Assembly (NCBI GenBank): GCA_020809705.1
Contig: CP085827.1
Location: 6,634,001-6,698,000 of the forward strand
Source: Calonectria ilicicola
Lineage: Eukaryota > Ascomycota > Sordariomycetes > Hypocreales > Nectriaceae
Reading direction: 5' to 3'
DNA length: 64,000 nt
The notes beneath the pieces are model-generated. The model had not been told where the DNA came from and did no database searches. It saw only the letters and a list, made by a program, of their open reading frames with translations. Position numbers and translations under genes: made by a program. Below are positions 11,682 to 22,200 of the stretch, piece by piece (positions within the stretch are counted from its first letter, which is position 1; every line of letters begins with the position of its first letter).

Positions 11682-12058
11682 GTGTTTTTATTTTGTCTCT
11701 TTTGAATATATTCATTCTTTTTTGTTGGGAGTGGGGTTTAAAGCGAAAGCTTTTCAAATAGGCGGGGATTACCTTGTTACGACCTAATCGAGAGCTGATA
11801 AGTGCACGAGCCCCTGATATTTCTTAGTAGCTGTTGCCCAGACCAGTAATGACGAGCATTTTTGACATATCTTTTGGCCTGACGAATCAAGGGGCGTGAT
11901 GGGAGGGAAGTATAGATCTTTACGTCTCTTTTTAGGCTTGTAGTTATTAACTTCTGAATATTCATTCTTGATATATTCTACAAATCAAAATTTGTAATAT
12001 TCTTTTACTTCATACCCGGACAAATCGGACTAGATGCCTAGGTGTTACATATTACTCA

Positions 12059-14025
12059 TCACAACCATTTAGGATACATATCAGGGTAGGCAGCCTTTAT
12101 AATATCGGCACCCTATTAAGTTAATTAGTTCCACTAATTGTATAATTGTATTTCAAAGGGCTCCTTACCTTCTCAGCAATCATGTAAACGGAGTTCTGAA
12201 TGCGGCAATCCGGAATAACAGGGATGATTGAAGCATTAATCACTTGGAGGTTTTCGATACCAAAGACCTTGAGCTTAGAGTTCACTACTCCCTGCTCGAT
12301 GGAATGCCCGAGCCGGGTCGTTCCACATGGATCTAACGCATTAAACTGTCAGCGTGTTTACTCTGGAGGTATAACCAAGAAAAGCTTACTTACGGAAGCC
12401 GGTTTGAGATTGTTCTTTGATCATGATTTCCATCGCCTCATCTGAATTCCTTGGCATGGCCCATGGGTAGTCTTCTTCAATGATATCTTTCATACCCTCT
12501 CCGTTCAAAAGAATATTATCGACAAACCGAATACCTTGAAGCAAAACGACTAGATCAAGGTCATCCGAAAAGAAATTTATATTGATATTTGCCTGCTCAA
12601 GCGGATTAGTTGAACAAGGGTGACTGTCCCGTTGCGAGAAAGCGGCCTCAAAAGGTCAAAAATGGCAGTGAGATGATCACCCTTTGGAGGTGTAGGAATA
12701 TGCCACTGGAAAGCATCACAAAACATGGGAACGAAGTCAATCTCGAAATGAGGCTGGCCACCGGGTCCGAAAGGATCAACATTACCACCGGCTTTCTTAA
12801 AAGCCATATACTCTGGTGATTTCTCAAGGTATTTGTCAATTCGAGGCAAGCCAACAAGTTTAAGAAGTCCACTGGTCATAGGCCCCTTGTTCTTCTGGTG
12901 ATATGCGGATGTTGCAGCATCCTTTTCCAGACCGGGACGGAGAAGATGATTGTCAAGGCCATAGCCATCCTTAAGCCTGAACACGTGTGGAATGATTGGG
13001 TGATAGAGGAGATTCTGGCCCACATGATCGGATTTCACGACCATCTGAATTCCAAATTTGTCAAGTTCAGGCTTGAGGCCGATCCCAGAAAGAAGTAGTA
13101 GTATCGAAGTCTCATAGACACCAAGCGACAAAATCACGTCATTTTTCGTGCAGAGAGCAAGTGTTTCAATATTGGAATCAATAACCTCAACACCTACAGC
13201 CTTGCCATCGTTGAATAGAATTTTCTTGGCATGAGTATCTCTCACGACAGTGATATTAGGTTTGTTTTCGAGAAATGCCCAACTGGAGGATCTCTTGCCT
13301 TTGTAAATAGAGTTGATGCATTTCCACAAACCGTTCATAGTCCCATTATGAACATTATCTGTTAGCCGCTCGCCTTTGCTAACCCAGGCACGAGCGAGGG
13401 AATCCCTAAAGCCCTCTGTCTCTGGAAGCATATCTGAGTGAGGGATAGGAAGTGGTCCGCCTTTGAGCTCCTCTCGGTGCTCGCCACGGTCATCATGATA
13501 GCTCGCAGACTGGAACGACTATCAGATCAATGCTCGAAGCAGCGGGTGTTTGTATCATTCAATCGCTCACCTTATACAAGTATTCCCTGCAATTTTCCCG
13601 GGTCCATTTGTCTCCGCCATATTCGCCCCAGTCATTAAAAGTAGCAACACTTCCAAGTACCCAAGTGTAATAATTGAGGTACGGACTACCACCAAGGACT
13701 TTGCCGCGCGTATTCGGTTTCTCTATATGCGTACATTCAGGTCGATCGATAATTCCAGTCTTGAAACCCCAATCACAATTTGAGTCGCGGAGTGTAAAAG
13801 CCGTGGATGGTGTGGTAGTAGCGTCGACGACGATAGGATTGTCGATACCCGCCTCAATCACGAGAACGGGCACGTTTGGGTTCTCGGCAAGACGACCAGC
13901 GACAACACATCCAGCGGTTCCTCCTTATTAATAGTCAGTGGTTGTTTCTCTCATATACTCACCACTCAATTAGAGAACTAACCTCCAACAACAATGAAGT
14001 CAAAAGTTCTAGGTGTCTCGGTAAT
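12059..14025 (-). pseudogene. GMC oxidoreductase, frameshifted, start lost
   Basis: Exons on the minus strand reconstruct almost a whole glucose-methanol-choline flavoprotein. The FAD-binding start is TFDFIVVGG joined across an intron to GTAGCVVAGRLAE. The FAD block GKVLGGSPYLNYYTWV, the middle block SLGVYETSILLLLSGIG, and the C-terminal HPCGTTRLGHSIEQGVV and MIAEKGADIIKAAYPDMYPK are all present. Two defects are visible. The only plausible start position (14023-14025) reads ATT instead of ATG. Near 12615-12622 the frame shifts: NGTVTL is followed by NPLEQANIN in the next frame, as after a one-base deletion. The Pro-rich final block reads PVIPDCRIQNSV. Such enzymes oxidise alcohols or sugars with FAD. 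With both lesions real, no full product is made; a single sequencing error could account for the shift but not the missing ATG. Confidence 0.75.
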
Positions 14026-15075
14026 GATTGAAATAATGTGAGATTAATCTCCTAAGTGAAAAAATGTTTTAACCGGCGATTTTGCTCGTGTAGTTGGGTT
14101 GATAGCTACAACTCTAGCTAATTTTGGAAATCCAAAAAACTTTTTGATGGATTCATTGAATGACAAATTCTAGATCCGATCACGGGTTCTAAGGTGAATA
14201 TTTATTAGCTTTGACCTGTAGGTCATAATTTATAGAGAAATTTTCATGTTTCAAGATCCATTATGTTTCGCCTTAACTGAGCTCTAGCAATCTCTTGATG
14301 TGAAAATGATCTCACTCGGAAGAGAAATGCCGATAATAAAACAAGTACATGCCAAATTCGGAATACCAGCTTCGTTAGGTATAAGCGTAAGCTACATTAG
14401 ACAGTCCGCTATGAAACATACCACAGAATAAATCCATGTATCGATTGAATTTAACAGGCAGCTGATAGGGGCTCTAGCATATGGTGACCCATTTTGAGTC
14501 AGCAGCGTTCATTTAGCATTGCCACCTACCCCTCGACGCCTCTCGCCGTGAATTCCAATTCCCAGCGGAAAATAGCAGCAATCTATGGTTGGGTGACATT
14601 TTTCGTAGTTTTGGATCCCTACTCTCCATAATAACGCGCCCTAAGGAGCCAGCTGTTACTGCTAAGCGCCTTATGGATCAGCATTGAGCAGCCGCCTGCC
14701 AAGAACCAATCACCTCTCAGAAGGACCCTGAAGGATTAAGAATCCTGAATGCTGCATTGACAACAATGACGACAATTCTCGAGTCTTATCTATTGGCGCA
14801 TCAGTAATTTAATCGACACCACCCTCATGCTTCTCTCCTGCGTCGCGATTTCTGTGTGCACCATTTACTGGCTCCGTTGGCTCCACATGTTATATATGGC
14901 CTATAACGAGAATTTTCTAGTGTCCCAGTTACGGCACCTACAGAGTCTGTCACCATCCAGTCGCCATCCCCCAACCCCAGCCTTCATCCATCAGTTTAGA
15001 CCGAGCAGCGAACTAAAAAGAGATAGTATTATGAATTTTTGTCATTATAAGACCAAGCAGACACTAAATAACCGG
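14026..15075. other. Intergenic; no supported gene
   Basis: This AT-rich stretch lies upstream of the decayed GMC gene and downstream of the HEAT-repeat gene. I see no domain, tRNA or repeat in it. Confidence 0.45.
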
Positions 15076-16359
15076 TCATTCCCCAGTCACCAAGGCCTTG
15101 AGCTGATCCAATCTTGTGGGTAATTTCCAAGCCCTCAAGATCCCTTTGAAATTTGCAAACGTCCAATTAAAGTCATTCACTTCAGTTAATGCCATAAGAA
15201 GCCGCTTTTGGATTTCGGTTAGGGCGGCTAACTCTGGGATTGACTCAGAAGGTGGCTCACCAAAAGCCATCTCGAGCCCCATATTCGCTAATACCAAGGT
15301 TGCTTCGCCACGTGATGTTGGGATTGCCACAATTATTGCATTCAGTGGTTCCGCGTTTTGTCCCTTGTCAACGTTTCCCAGTGCCATTGCAGCAACAGAG
15401 CTGAAGTCCGGATCTGCGAATGGAAATGGGATTTCGTCAAAATTACATGGCTCATATTCTTGAAGATGCTTTTCCTCAGTCAAGTTAAGCATAACCTCTC
15501 TGACATGTTCAGTTTCTGAAGAACGCAGGAGGAGTAATGCCACCGAGCTAGCAAATCGAACGAGAGCTTTGCCCTCTGATTTCGCAAATACTAGTTGCAA
15601 AAATTTGACAACATTGGTATCCGAAAAATCTTCCTTCGAAGATGCCTGAAGAAATCCGAGTGAGATTAGAGCCGTGGCTTGGACAATCAAGTCTGCCTCA
15701 TGGTCAACAAAGCTTAACAAGGCATCGTGAATATCTTCAATGTGCTCGGGAAACCATGCAAGAGCAAAAGCCGCCTCTACCCGAACTGCCGCGGACTTGT
15801 CCTTGAGAAGGCCGATGATTGAGTGGATTTCGCTCCTTACCGCATCGTATGTTCGGAGTTCGTTCATCGCAGCTTTTGCTTCTTCCTCTGGTTCCTGGAA
15901 GAGCAACGCTTGAAACTCGCGTTTCCTCCGTTCTGTCTCGTCACTCGCGTCTGCTACCCACTCTGCTCTTTCTCGGCGGAGGTTCTCGCAATAACCAGGC
16001 AGCTGTGATTTTGCGACGTCCTCCCGCCATTTAGTCACATCGAGCCCGCGCAGCCAATAGTGAGTTGGATCCCCGATAGCCAAATGGACAAGGAGCCGTA
16101 CGATGTTCTGGCGTTGAGGGGCTTGTGCTGCGTTCAGCAGCCTGTAGAGAAACGGCACTGCAGCAGCCGAAGCTGAATAGCGTGAGCCTTGATGGTAAAT
16201 GCCTGAATATAGTCGTGCAAATGCCCCTGTACACTCCTCTGCATTTGTTGACTGCAGCTGCCGCAGCGTGGTTGGTACATCAATAGCGGGGCCGTATGCG
16301 TGATCCAGAGCAGACCAATCAACCGCGTCAAAATCAGCCAGGAGATCTTGAGTTGACAT
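15076..16359 (-). CDS. HEAT-repeat protein, intronless
   Basis: A single open frame of 427 residues. The start block (VDWSALDHAYGPAIDVP, then GIYHQGSRYSASAAAVPFL) and the following helical pairs resemble HEAT-repeat proteins that are common in actinobacteria and other bacteria and are also found in some fungi. Repeat-like helical units continue through KSAAVRVEAAFALAWFPEH and LIVQATALISLGFLQ. There is no signal peptide or membrane segment, so a cytosolic scaffold is the likely form. The partner and role are unknown. The gene has no intron and follows another intronless gene (DUF4419) on the same strand, 261 bases downstream of its stop. Confidence 0.75.
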   Translation of the reverse strand: MSTQDLLADFDAVDWSALDHAYGPAIDVPTTLRQLQSTNAEECTGAFARLYSGIYHQGSRYSASAAAVPFLYRLLNAAQAPQRQNIVRLLVHLAIGDPTHYWLRGLDVTKWREDVAKSQLPGYCENLRRERAEWVADASDETERRKREFQALLFQEPEEEAKAAMNELRTYDAVRSEIHSIIGLLKDKSAAVRVEAAFALAWFPEHIEDIHDALLSFVDHEADLIVQATALISLGFLQASSKEDFSDTNVVKFLQLVFAKSEGKALVRFASSVALLLLRSSETEHVREVMLNLTEEKHLQEYEPCNFDEIPFPFADPDFSSVAAMALGNVDKGQNAEPLNAIIVAIPTSRGEATLVLANMGLEMAFGEPPSESIPELAALTEIQKRLLMALTEVNDFNWTFANFKGILRAWKLPTRLDQLKALVTGE

Positions 16360-16620
16360 AGCTTCTGTGTTGCAACGATTTTTGCATTTTTAGGCTGCTG
16401 AGGTTCCATCGATGACTTTAAAATACCATGCACTAGTTGGCGCGGATCAAGCCTTTTTCCTTGCCGATTTTTGCTGGCACTAAATTTCGTTGCCACAGGC
16501 CGGGAGAGCACCTATGAGTAGAATCAGGCAGAAATAAGAGACGACTTGTTGTTATGACAGAAGCAATATATGTACTTGATCATATCTCGGTTCCTGGACT
16601 GAAAGCGGATACACATGGAG

Positions 16621-17754
16621 TTATTTTTTATGTAACATCCACCATCCCGGCCGGGGCTTGGCAATAGACATACTTGTGCTGTCTAGCTCCATACCAATCA
16701 TGCCAGCGATAATCAGCGTCTGCTCCTCCGTAAAGCCGTCTACGACACGCACATCAACATGCACTGTCGCCCCGGGGATCTTTGCCCTCTCAATGACCGG
16801 GAAGCCTATGCCCGACAACTCAAGTCTTGCCCATTCTTCGGGATTGTTCTGCATGCTCCATTCGCGGCTCAGTTCCTCGTCTGTAAAGCCACGGGTACGG
16901 GTGCCATCAAGCTGCCAGAAACAAAAAGCAGTGAGCCATCCTGACAGGGTGACCAGGCCGCCTGACGCACGCGTACCGCCTGCGTGGGCTGCGCGCATCC
17001 AAAAGTCATGCACTTCCGGCGAGTCGGGGGTGTCGAAGCCCGCAATCATGTTCACCAGCACGCAGTCGAGACATGTAGCAAATTCATTGAGCTCTGGGTA
17101 TTCCCCCAAAGACTTGAAGCGTGTTATGCACTGGCGTATCAACTCCCAGTCCTGGCGCGTTCCGTGCAACGTTATTGATGGAAAGCCGCAGCCGACGTGC
17201 ATCTGGTATTTAAAGTACTGCTTCATAGAGCCCATGAAGAGCATGCACGCGACGCTAATGTCGGTCTGTGTGGTGGTGGAAAAGCGCGGCATCATCCACT
17301 CTGCAACAGAAGCATCATTAAGCTGATTCACCATCAAATCTCGCATTCGCTCCACAAATTGGTCGATGTTGACGTCACTAAGCGAGTACGGTCGCATGTC
17401 AACCTCGAGTGTCCTCTGGCCCTCATGTTTGACGAAAAACGACCGCAGCTCCTCGCCATGGCTAGAGATGAAGAAGCTGAGCTGTGACAAAATGGCTAGC
17501 CACACGTCATCGGGACGCAGCTCGAGGTGCAAGTCTTGCTGCCATGCGCGTAGCACAGTGTGGACGAAGCCATTGTCGTGCGGCGCGATGCCCACTGGCG
17601 ACTCGGCAGCACCCAGGTCGGCGAATGACGAGTGGAGCACGGGTTTGTAGCTGTCTTGATACGAGACGCAGGTTAACAGATCCTTGGACGATGTGAAGAG
17701 CCGGTCATAGCTCTGCCCGACCTTGGATGGCTGAGGCTTGATGACTGTGGGCAT
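16621..17754 (-). CDS. DUF4419 domain protein
   Basis: An uninterrupted frame of 377 residues spans most of a DUF4419 domain, a family of unknown function common in ascomycetes and basidiomycetes. Recognisable blocks are HDNGFVHTVLRAWQQDLHLELRPDDVWLAI with its His-rich start, MMPRFSTTTQTDISVACMLFMG, and GCGFPSITLHGTRQDWELI. The C-terminal part contains SGWLTAFCFWQLDG. No secretion signal or membrane helix is seen, so it is probably cytosolic. The ATG at 17754 is the first in frame. The next gene on the strand is the HEAT-repeat protein, whose ATG lies 261 bases further on. No biochemical role is known for the family. Confidence 0.88.
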   Translation of the reverse strand: MPTVIKPQPSKVGQSYDRLFTSSKDLLTCVSYQDSYKPVLHSSFADLGAAESPVGIAPHDNGFVHTVLRAWQQDLHLELRPDDVWLAILSQLSFFISSHGEELRSFFVKHEGQRTLEVDMRPYSLSDVNIDQFVERMRDLMVNQLNDASVAEWMMPRFSTTTQTDISVACMLFMGSMKQYFKYQMHVGCGFPSITLHGTRQDWELIRQCITRFKSLGEYPELNEFATCLDCVLVNMIAGFDTPDSPEVHDFWMRAAHAGGTRASGGLVTLSGWLTAFCFWQLDGTRTRGFTDEELSREWSMQNNPEEWARLELSGIGFPVIERAKIPGATVHVDVRVVDGFTEEQTLIIAGMIGMELDSTSMSIAKPRPGWWMLHKK

Positions 17755-19293
17755 CTTTTTCGATCTTTTGGGTTTGGCGGGAAGAAAGTGGGCTGAGCTG
17801 TTGGGAGTTTAACGGTGCGCCGTCCTTCCAGGCTGATTGAACTGATATACCACCGCCCCAATCACTCATTGGTGTTGTCAATGGCTATGGTGGATTTTTT
17901 TTTCGTCTTTCTGCCCCTGCCAAGCCGCTAATCCGCCCTGTAGATTTTTTAGCAAGATGAACTTTGAAATGGCTGCCAGGTGTAGTTTAAGGCATTGGGT
18001 GGCTGGTCATAGCGTCGCTTTTTTCGGCCAACTTCAAACTGAGCTGTGGCCGTGCCACTTTTAGTGGTCATGCTTTTGTTTAACAGTCACTGTGTCCACA
18101 TCTGGCACAACCCATGTCCTAGAGCAGAGCCGACGGAATGAACCGAGCAACGCATTCTTCTTCAGGCTTGGGTTTTCAATCGGTGCCACTTTAATTAGCC
18201 AATTTGGTCTGAACATTTCTAGGGGTTGTAACACATGACGCTTTGGGTTTTTATTTGATTGAGGCAAGAGATTTCATCTTGAGCAGGCTGCGAGTCATGA
18301 GGTGAGTTGCGAAAATAGGCAGCGAAAAAAAAAAGAAAAAAAAAAATAACATCAAGAATTTCACTCAAAAACCTAGATAGCTAGTCTGTGCTACAACTTT
18401 GTACTGAGATACAACCCCGGTCAGGCACCCAAACAACCGGTTCATCTGACAGAATAAGCAGCTTAGTTTGCTGCCTCAAAAGTCCCATAAGCACTTGGAC
18501 GAATTAAGACCATTAGCCGTGTGCCACCCCGCAAGATTAAGGCTATGATAGAAGGCAAAGACACTCTAGAAAAACTGAAGGATTCGGAACCATAGTAGCG
18601 CTTTACTACTTTGGCAGCAACATTCCCCATACACACTCTGGATGGTTCGTATTCAGACATGGCCATGGTATATTACTGGCTCAACCGGCATCCTTCAGCC
18701 CGCCCAACACGTGCGATACCTCAAATTCCGGCCGGACTCCGATGGGCACAATTGAATCCCTGTCGGATTTTTGAATTGGGTCGCAGAAATCCGGCAAGTG
18801 GATATCCCCTGCCCTGTGCCTTAATGAACAAGGGGTTGCGAGCAAGGCTGTGAATCATGCATTGGCTCTATCACGGCAGTCTATTTTGCCGGTCGCCTTT
18901 TCAAATCTCGACTGCTACTATTCCCTTTATGTCTTGGAGTTACGGCCTTTGTGGGCACGTTCAGCTAGATGGCATTGGCCACGGCTTGGCATCACTGCAA
19001 AGCTCTGTATTCGTGCCGAAAAAATTGCTTTAGTATGTGGAGTCTGTCCGTCTAACTGTCCGATTTGGGTTGGTCCGAAACTGTGTATTTCGCTGGCTTA
19101 ATTGAGGCTACGGGAATAGGGCGCCTATTTCCGAGTATCACCAGACTACATGGAAGAGCATCATGGCAGGTCGAATATTTAATCCTGCTGGCTTCTCTCG
19201 ATGCTAGGTACTCATTCAGCCGAGATACTCACGACCTCTTATTAGGCAGACATCTCTCTGGTTGCCTGTGGAGAGGCGGAACTCATAGTCACC
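17755..19293. other. Intergenic with poly-A tract
   Basis: This is the divergent upstream region shared by the DUF4419 gene and the GH71-S8 gene. An A-rich run lies at 18324-18347. No additional gene is supported. Confidence 0.45.
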
Positions 19294-22200
19294 ATGTGGG
19301 CAGTCGGTTTTCTGACCGTCCTCTTGGGCTGTGTCCGCGTGCAAGCTACGAAGGCTGTGTTTGCCCATTTCATGGTAAGTTCACAGAGTGCAGCACCTGT
19401 AGCACCTTTTTTCCCCCCTTTCCCCTCTTGGTGCTGGCAAGTTAACACGATAGTAGGTGGAAAACGCCAAAACTTGGGACGAAGCCAAATGGGAAAAGGA
19501 CATTAATCTTGCGCGAGAAGCGCATATTGACGGCTTCGCCCTCAATATCCGTTCCGATGACAAGTCTGCGTACAATGCGCTTAACACTGCCTTCCAAGTG
19601 GCTGATACTAAGGGTGACTTCCACATGATTCTCTCTTTTGATTATGCTGGTGGTGGTCCTTGGAGTGCCAACATTGTTCAGCAATACATCCTCCAGTTCT
19701 CTGCTTACAACTCTTACTTCATCGACGAAGGGCAACCCGTGGTCTCGACTTTCGAGGGTCCTGGAAACTCTGGCGACTGGGAGTTGATCAAGCGCAAAAC
19801 CAATGCTCTATTCATTCCTGATTGGTCATCCCTTGGTGCTAAGCAGGCTCTCGATAAGTCGGAAGGTGTCGTTGATGGTCTCTTCAGTTGGTCTGCTTGG
19901 CCATGGGGTGATATGGATATGAATACCTACGTCGACGCCTCCTACCTTGAGTTTATGAATACATCGGGGGAGGCGTGGGGCAAGACTTTAAAGTACATGA
20001 TGCCTGCCAGCCCCTGGTTCTACACAAACTTGCCAGGTTATGACAAAAATTGGATGTGGCGTGGCGATAGCATGTGGTTTGACCGGTGGCAGCAAATCAT
20101 CTTCCTGAACCCAGACTACGTCCAGATTATATCCTGGAACGATTTCGGAGAGTCGCATCATATTGGTCCTCTATACGTTGATGGCGATGACTACCAGGCC
20201 TTCACTGTTGGCGAGGCACCGTTCAACTACGCCCAGGATATGCCCCACGATGGCTGGAGACAGTTTCTCCCTTTTGTAATTGACTTGTACAAGAACCGAA
20301 AGGCAACTATCACTCAAGAGGGTCTCTCTGGTTGGTATCGTGTCACCCCTAAACAGTCGGGTTGTGATGATGGTTGGACAACGGGTAATACCGCCAGCCA
20401 ACTGCAGAAGGAATTTTACCCTTACGAGATCGTCGAGGATAAAATTTTCTACACCGCGCTCCTTACCAGCCACCAAGATGTCAAGGTCACCGTCGGGGGT
20501 GTTGACCTTGGCGCCACATGGACGCGCCAGCCTGAGTATGGAAGCGGATTGTATCATGGCAGCGTTGGTTATGGTGGCAACCGAGGCGCTGTTGTAATTA
20601 CTGTTGGCGGCATGACTCTCAATGGACGTGAGATAACAAACGACTGCAATGCTGTACAGGGCCAGAATGGACAGCAAAATTGGAACGCTTGGGTTGGAAG
20701 TAAGACCGGCGGAAGTGCCAACAAGGCGGTTGACATTTCCAAGTGGGTTTGCATTGAAGGATCTGCCCCTGGAGCTCCCGAATTCAACGGACTTTGCGAG
20801 TTTACTTGCAAGTACGGATACTGCCCACCTGGAGCCTGCTACTGTAGCAACATGGGTGCCCAGAAGGAAAAGCCTGGCCCTGACACTCCCGGATATGGAA
20901 CCGTTGGTTACCCTGCTGAGGGAGCTTCGGCCAGCTATCAGGGACTGTGTACCTTTGCCTGTAACTTAGGATATTGCCCATCCGAGTACTGTGACACCAA
21001 AGAGCACCCTCTTGTTGTCCCCAACGTCTCCCCATTTACACCTGACGCATGCACTTCTGGCGAGGGCGGTCCTGGCCTAGAGGGCCTCTGCAGCTATGCT
21101 TGTAACTTCGGTTTTTGTCCCGTTCATTCATGCACCTGTCTTAGCATGGGAGCTCTGCACGAGCCCCCCGCTCAGGGAGAGCGTGGTGGTTCTTCCAAGG
21201 ATGGCCTTGACCCTCGCGTTTATGAAGCCATCTGTAACTTCGCCTGCAGTCGAGACTACTGCCCTCCAGACTCTTGTGTTCAGGATGGAGGTGATGGGCA
21301 TGAAATCGGCAACCCTGTTTACCTCGGCACTGAAATCTATGGTGGTGCTACAGCTCACTGCGAGCCTCCTTGCATCTTCGTTCTCCCTCCCAGCTCGCTA
21401 CCTTCTACCACCACAATTACTCCTCCGGCCTACACCACTTCTATCCAAATCGGAATATCGACATCCACTGTCACGGTGACACCTAAGGCCATTACAGTTG
21501 GGTCGGCTTCTTTCTCCAATGTCCCCGTTAGTACCTCTGTTACCAATGGTGCCGCTTTTGTGGCCTGCACTAGCTTAGCTATTGACCCTGTTGATGTCAC
21601 TATCACCTACACCACTAGTGGAAAGACCTCAATTACCACTCGCGAACTTACTCTGCCTCCTTGGCCTCAGATGACCCAGGGACCTCCTGACAAGTGGACG
21701 GAGACTTGCGATGTCTGGGGTGCTGGTGTCACCGGTGGCAACAGTGACACACCTCCCAAGACAACCTTTACTCCCAAGGTGGAAATTACTTCAACAGTTT
21801 CTACTCCCATCCCTACGTGGACTCAGTTTCCTCCTGGAACTATCGAAGACGATGCGGAAGATGATGACGATGATGATGAAGATGTCGTTGTCGTCAACTG
21901 CGATGGCCTATGGTTTTTCAACTTCTGCATCGATTTCCCTGAGTTCAAGGTTTCCAAATGGAAAATTAGACTCCCCACTGGCATTATCGGGCCTGGACCA
22001 CCACCCCCTAGTATTATCCTGCGCGACGGATGGACAGTCAAATTCAAGGGTGACCTTCCACCTTGGCCCAAGGTCACCCTTCCTCCTGGACCTAACCCCC
22101 CTCTCAACAAGCCTGACAAACCGAGCGACTGTACCCCGGTGTCCCAGGAAGTGCAATTCGAGACTGTTTCGCTCGGCCTGTCTGTGAATAATGGCAAGAC

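Noticed and set aside
16658..17326. 222-codon open frame on the plus strand
   Set aside because: It is antisense to the DUF4419 gene, whose frame shows clear family blocks; this one has none.
20171..20677. 168-codon open frame on the minus strand
   Set aside because: It is antisense to the GH71 domain exon and has no family resemblance.
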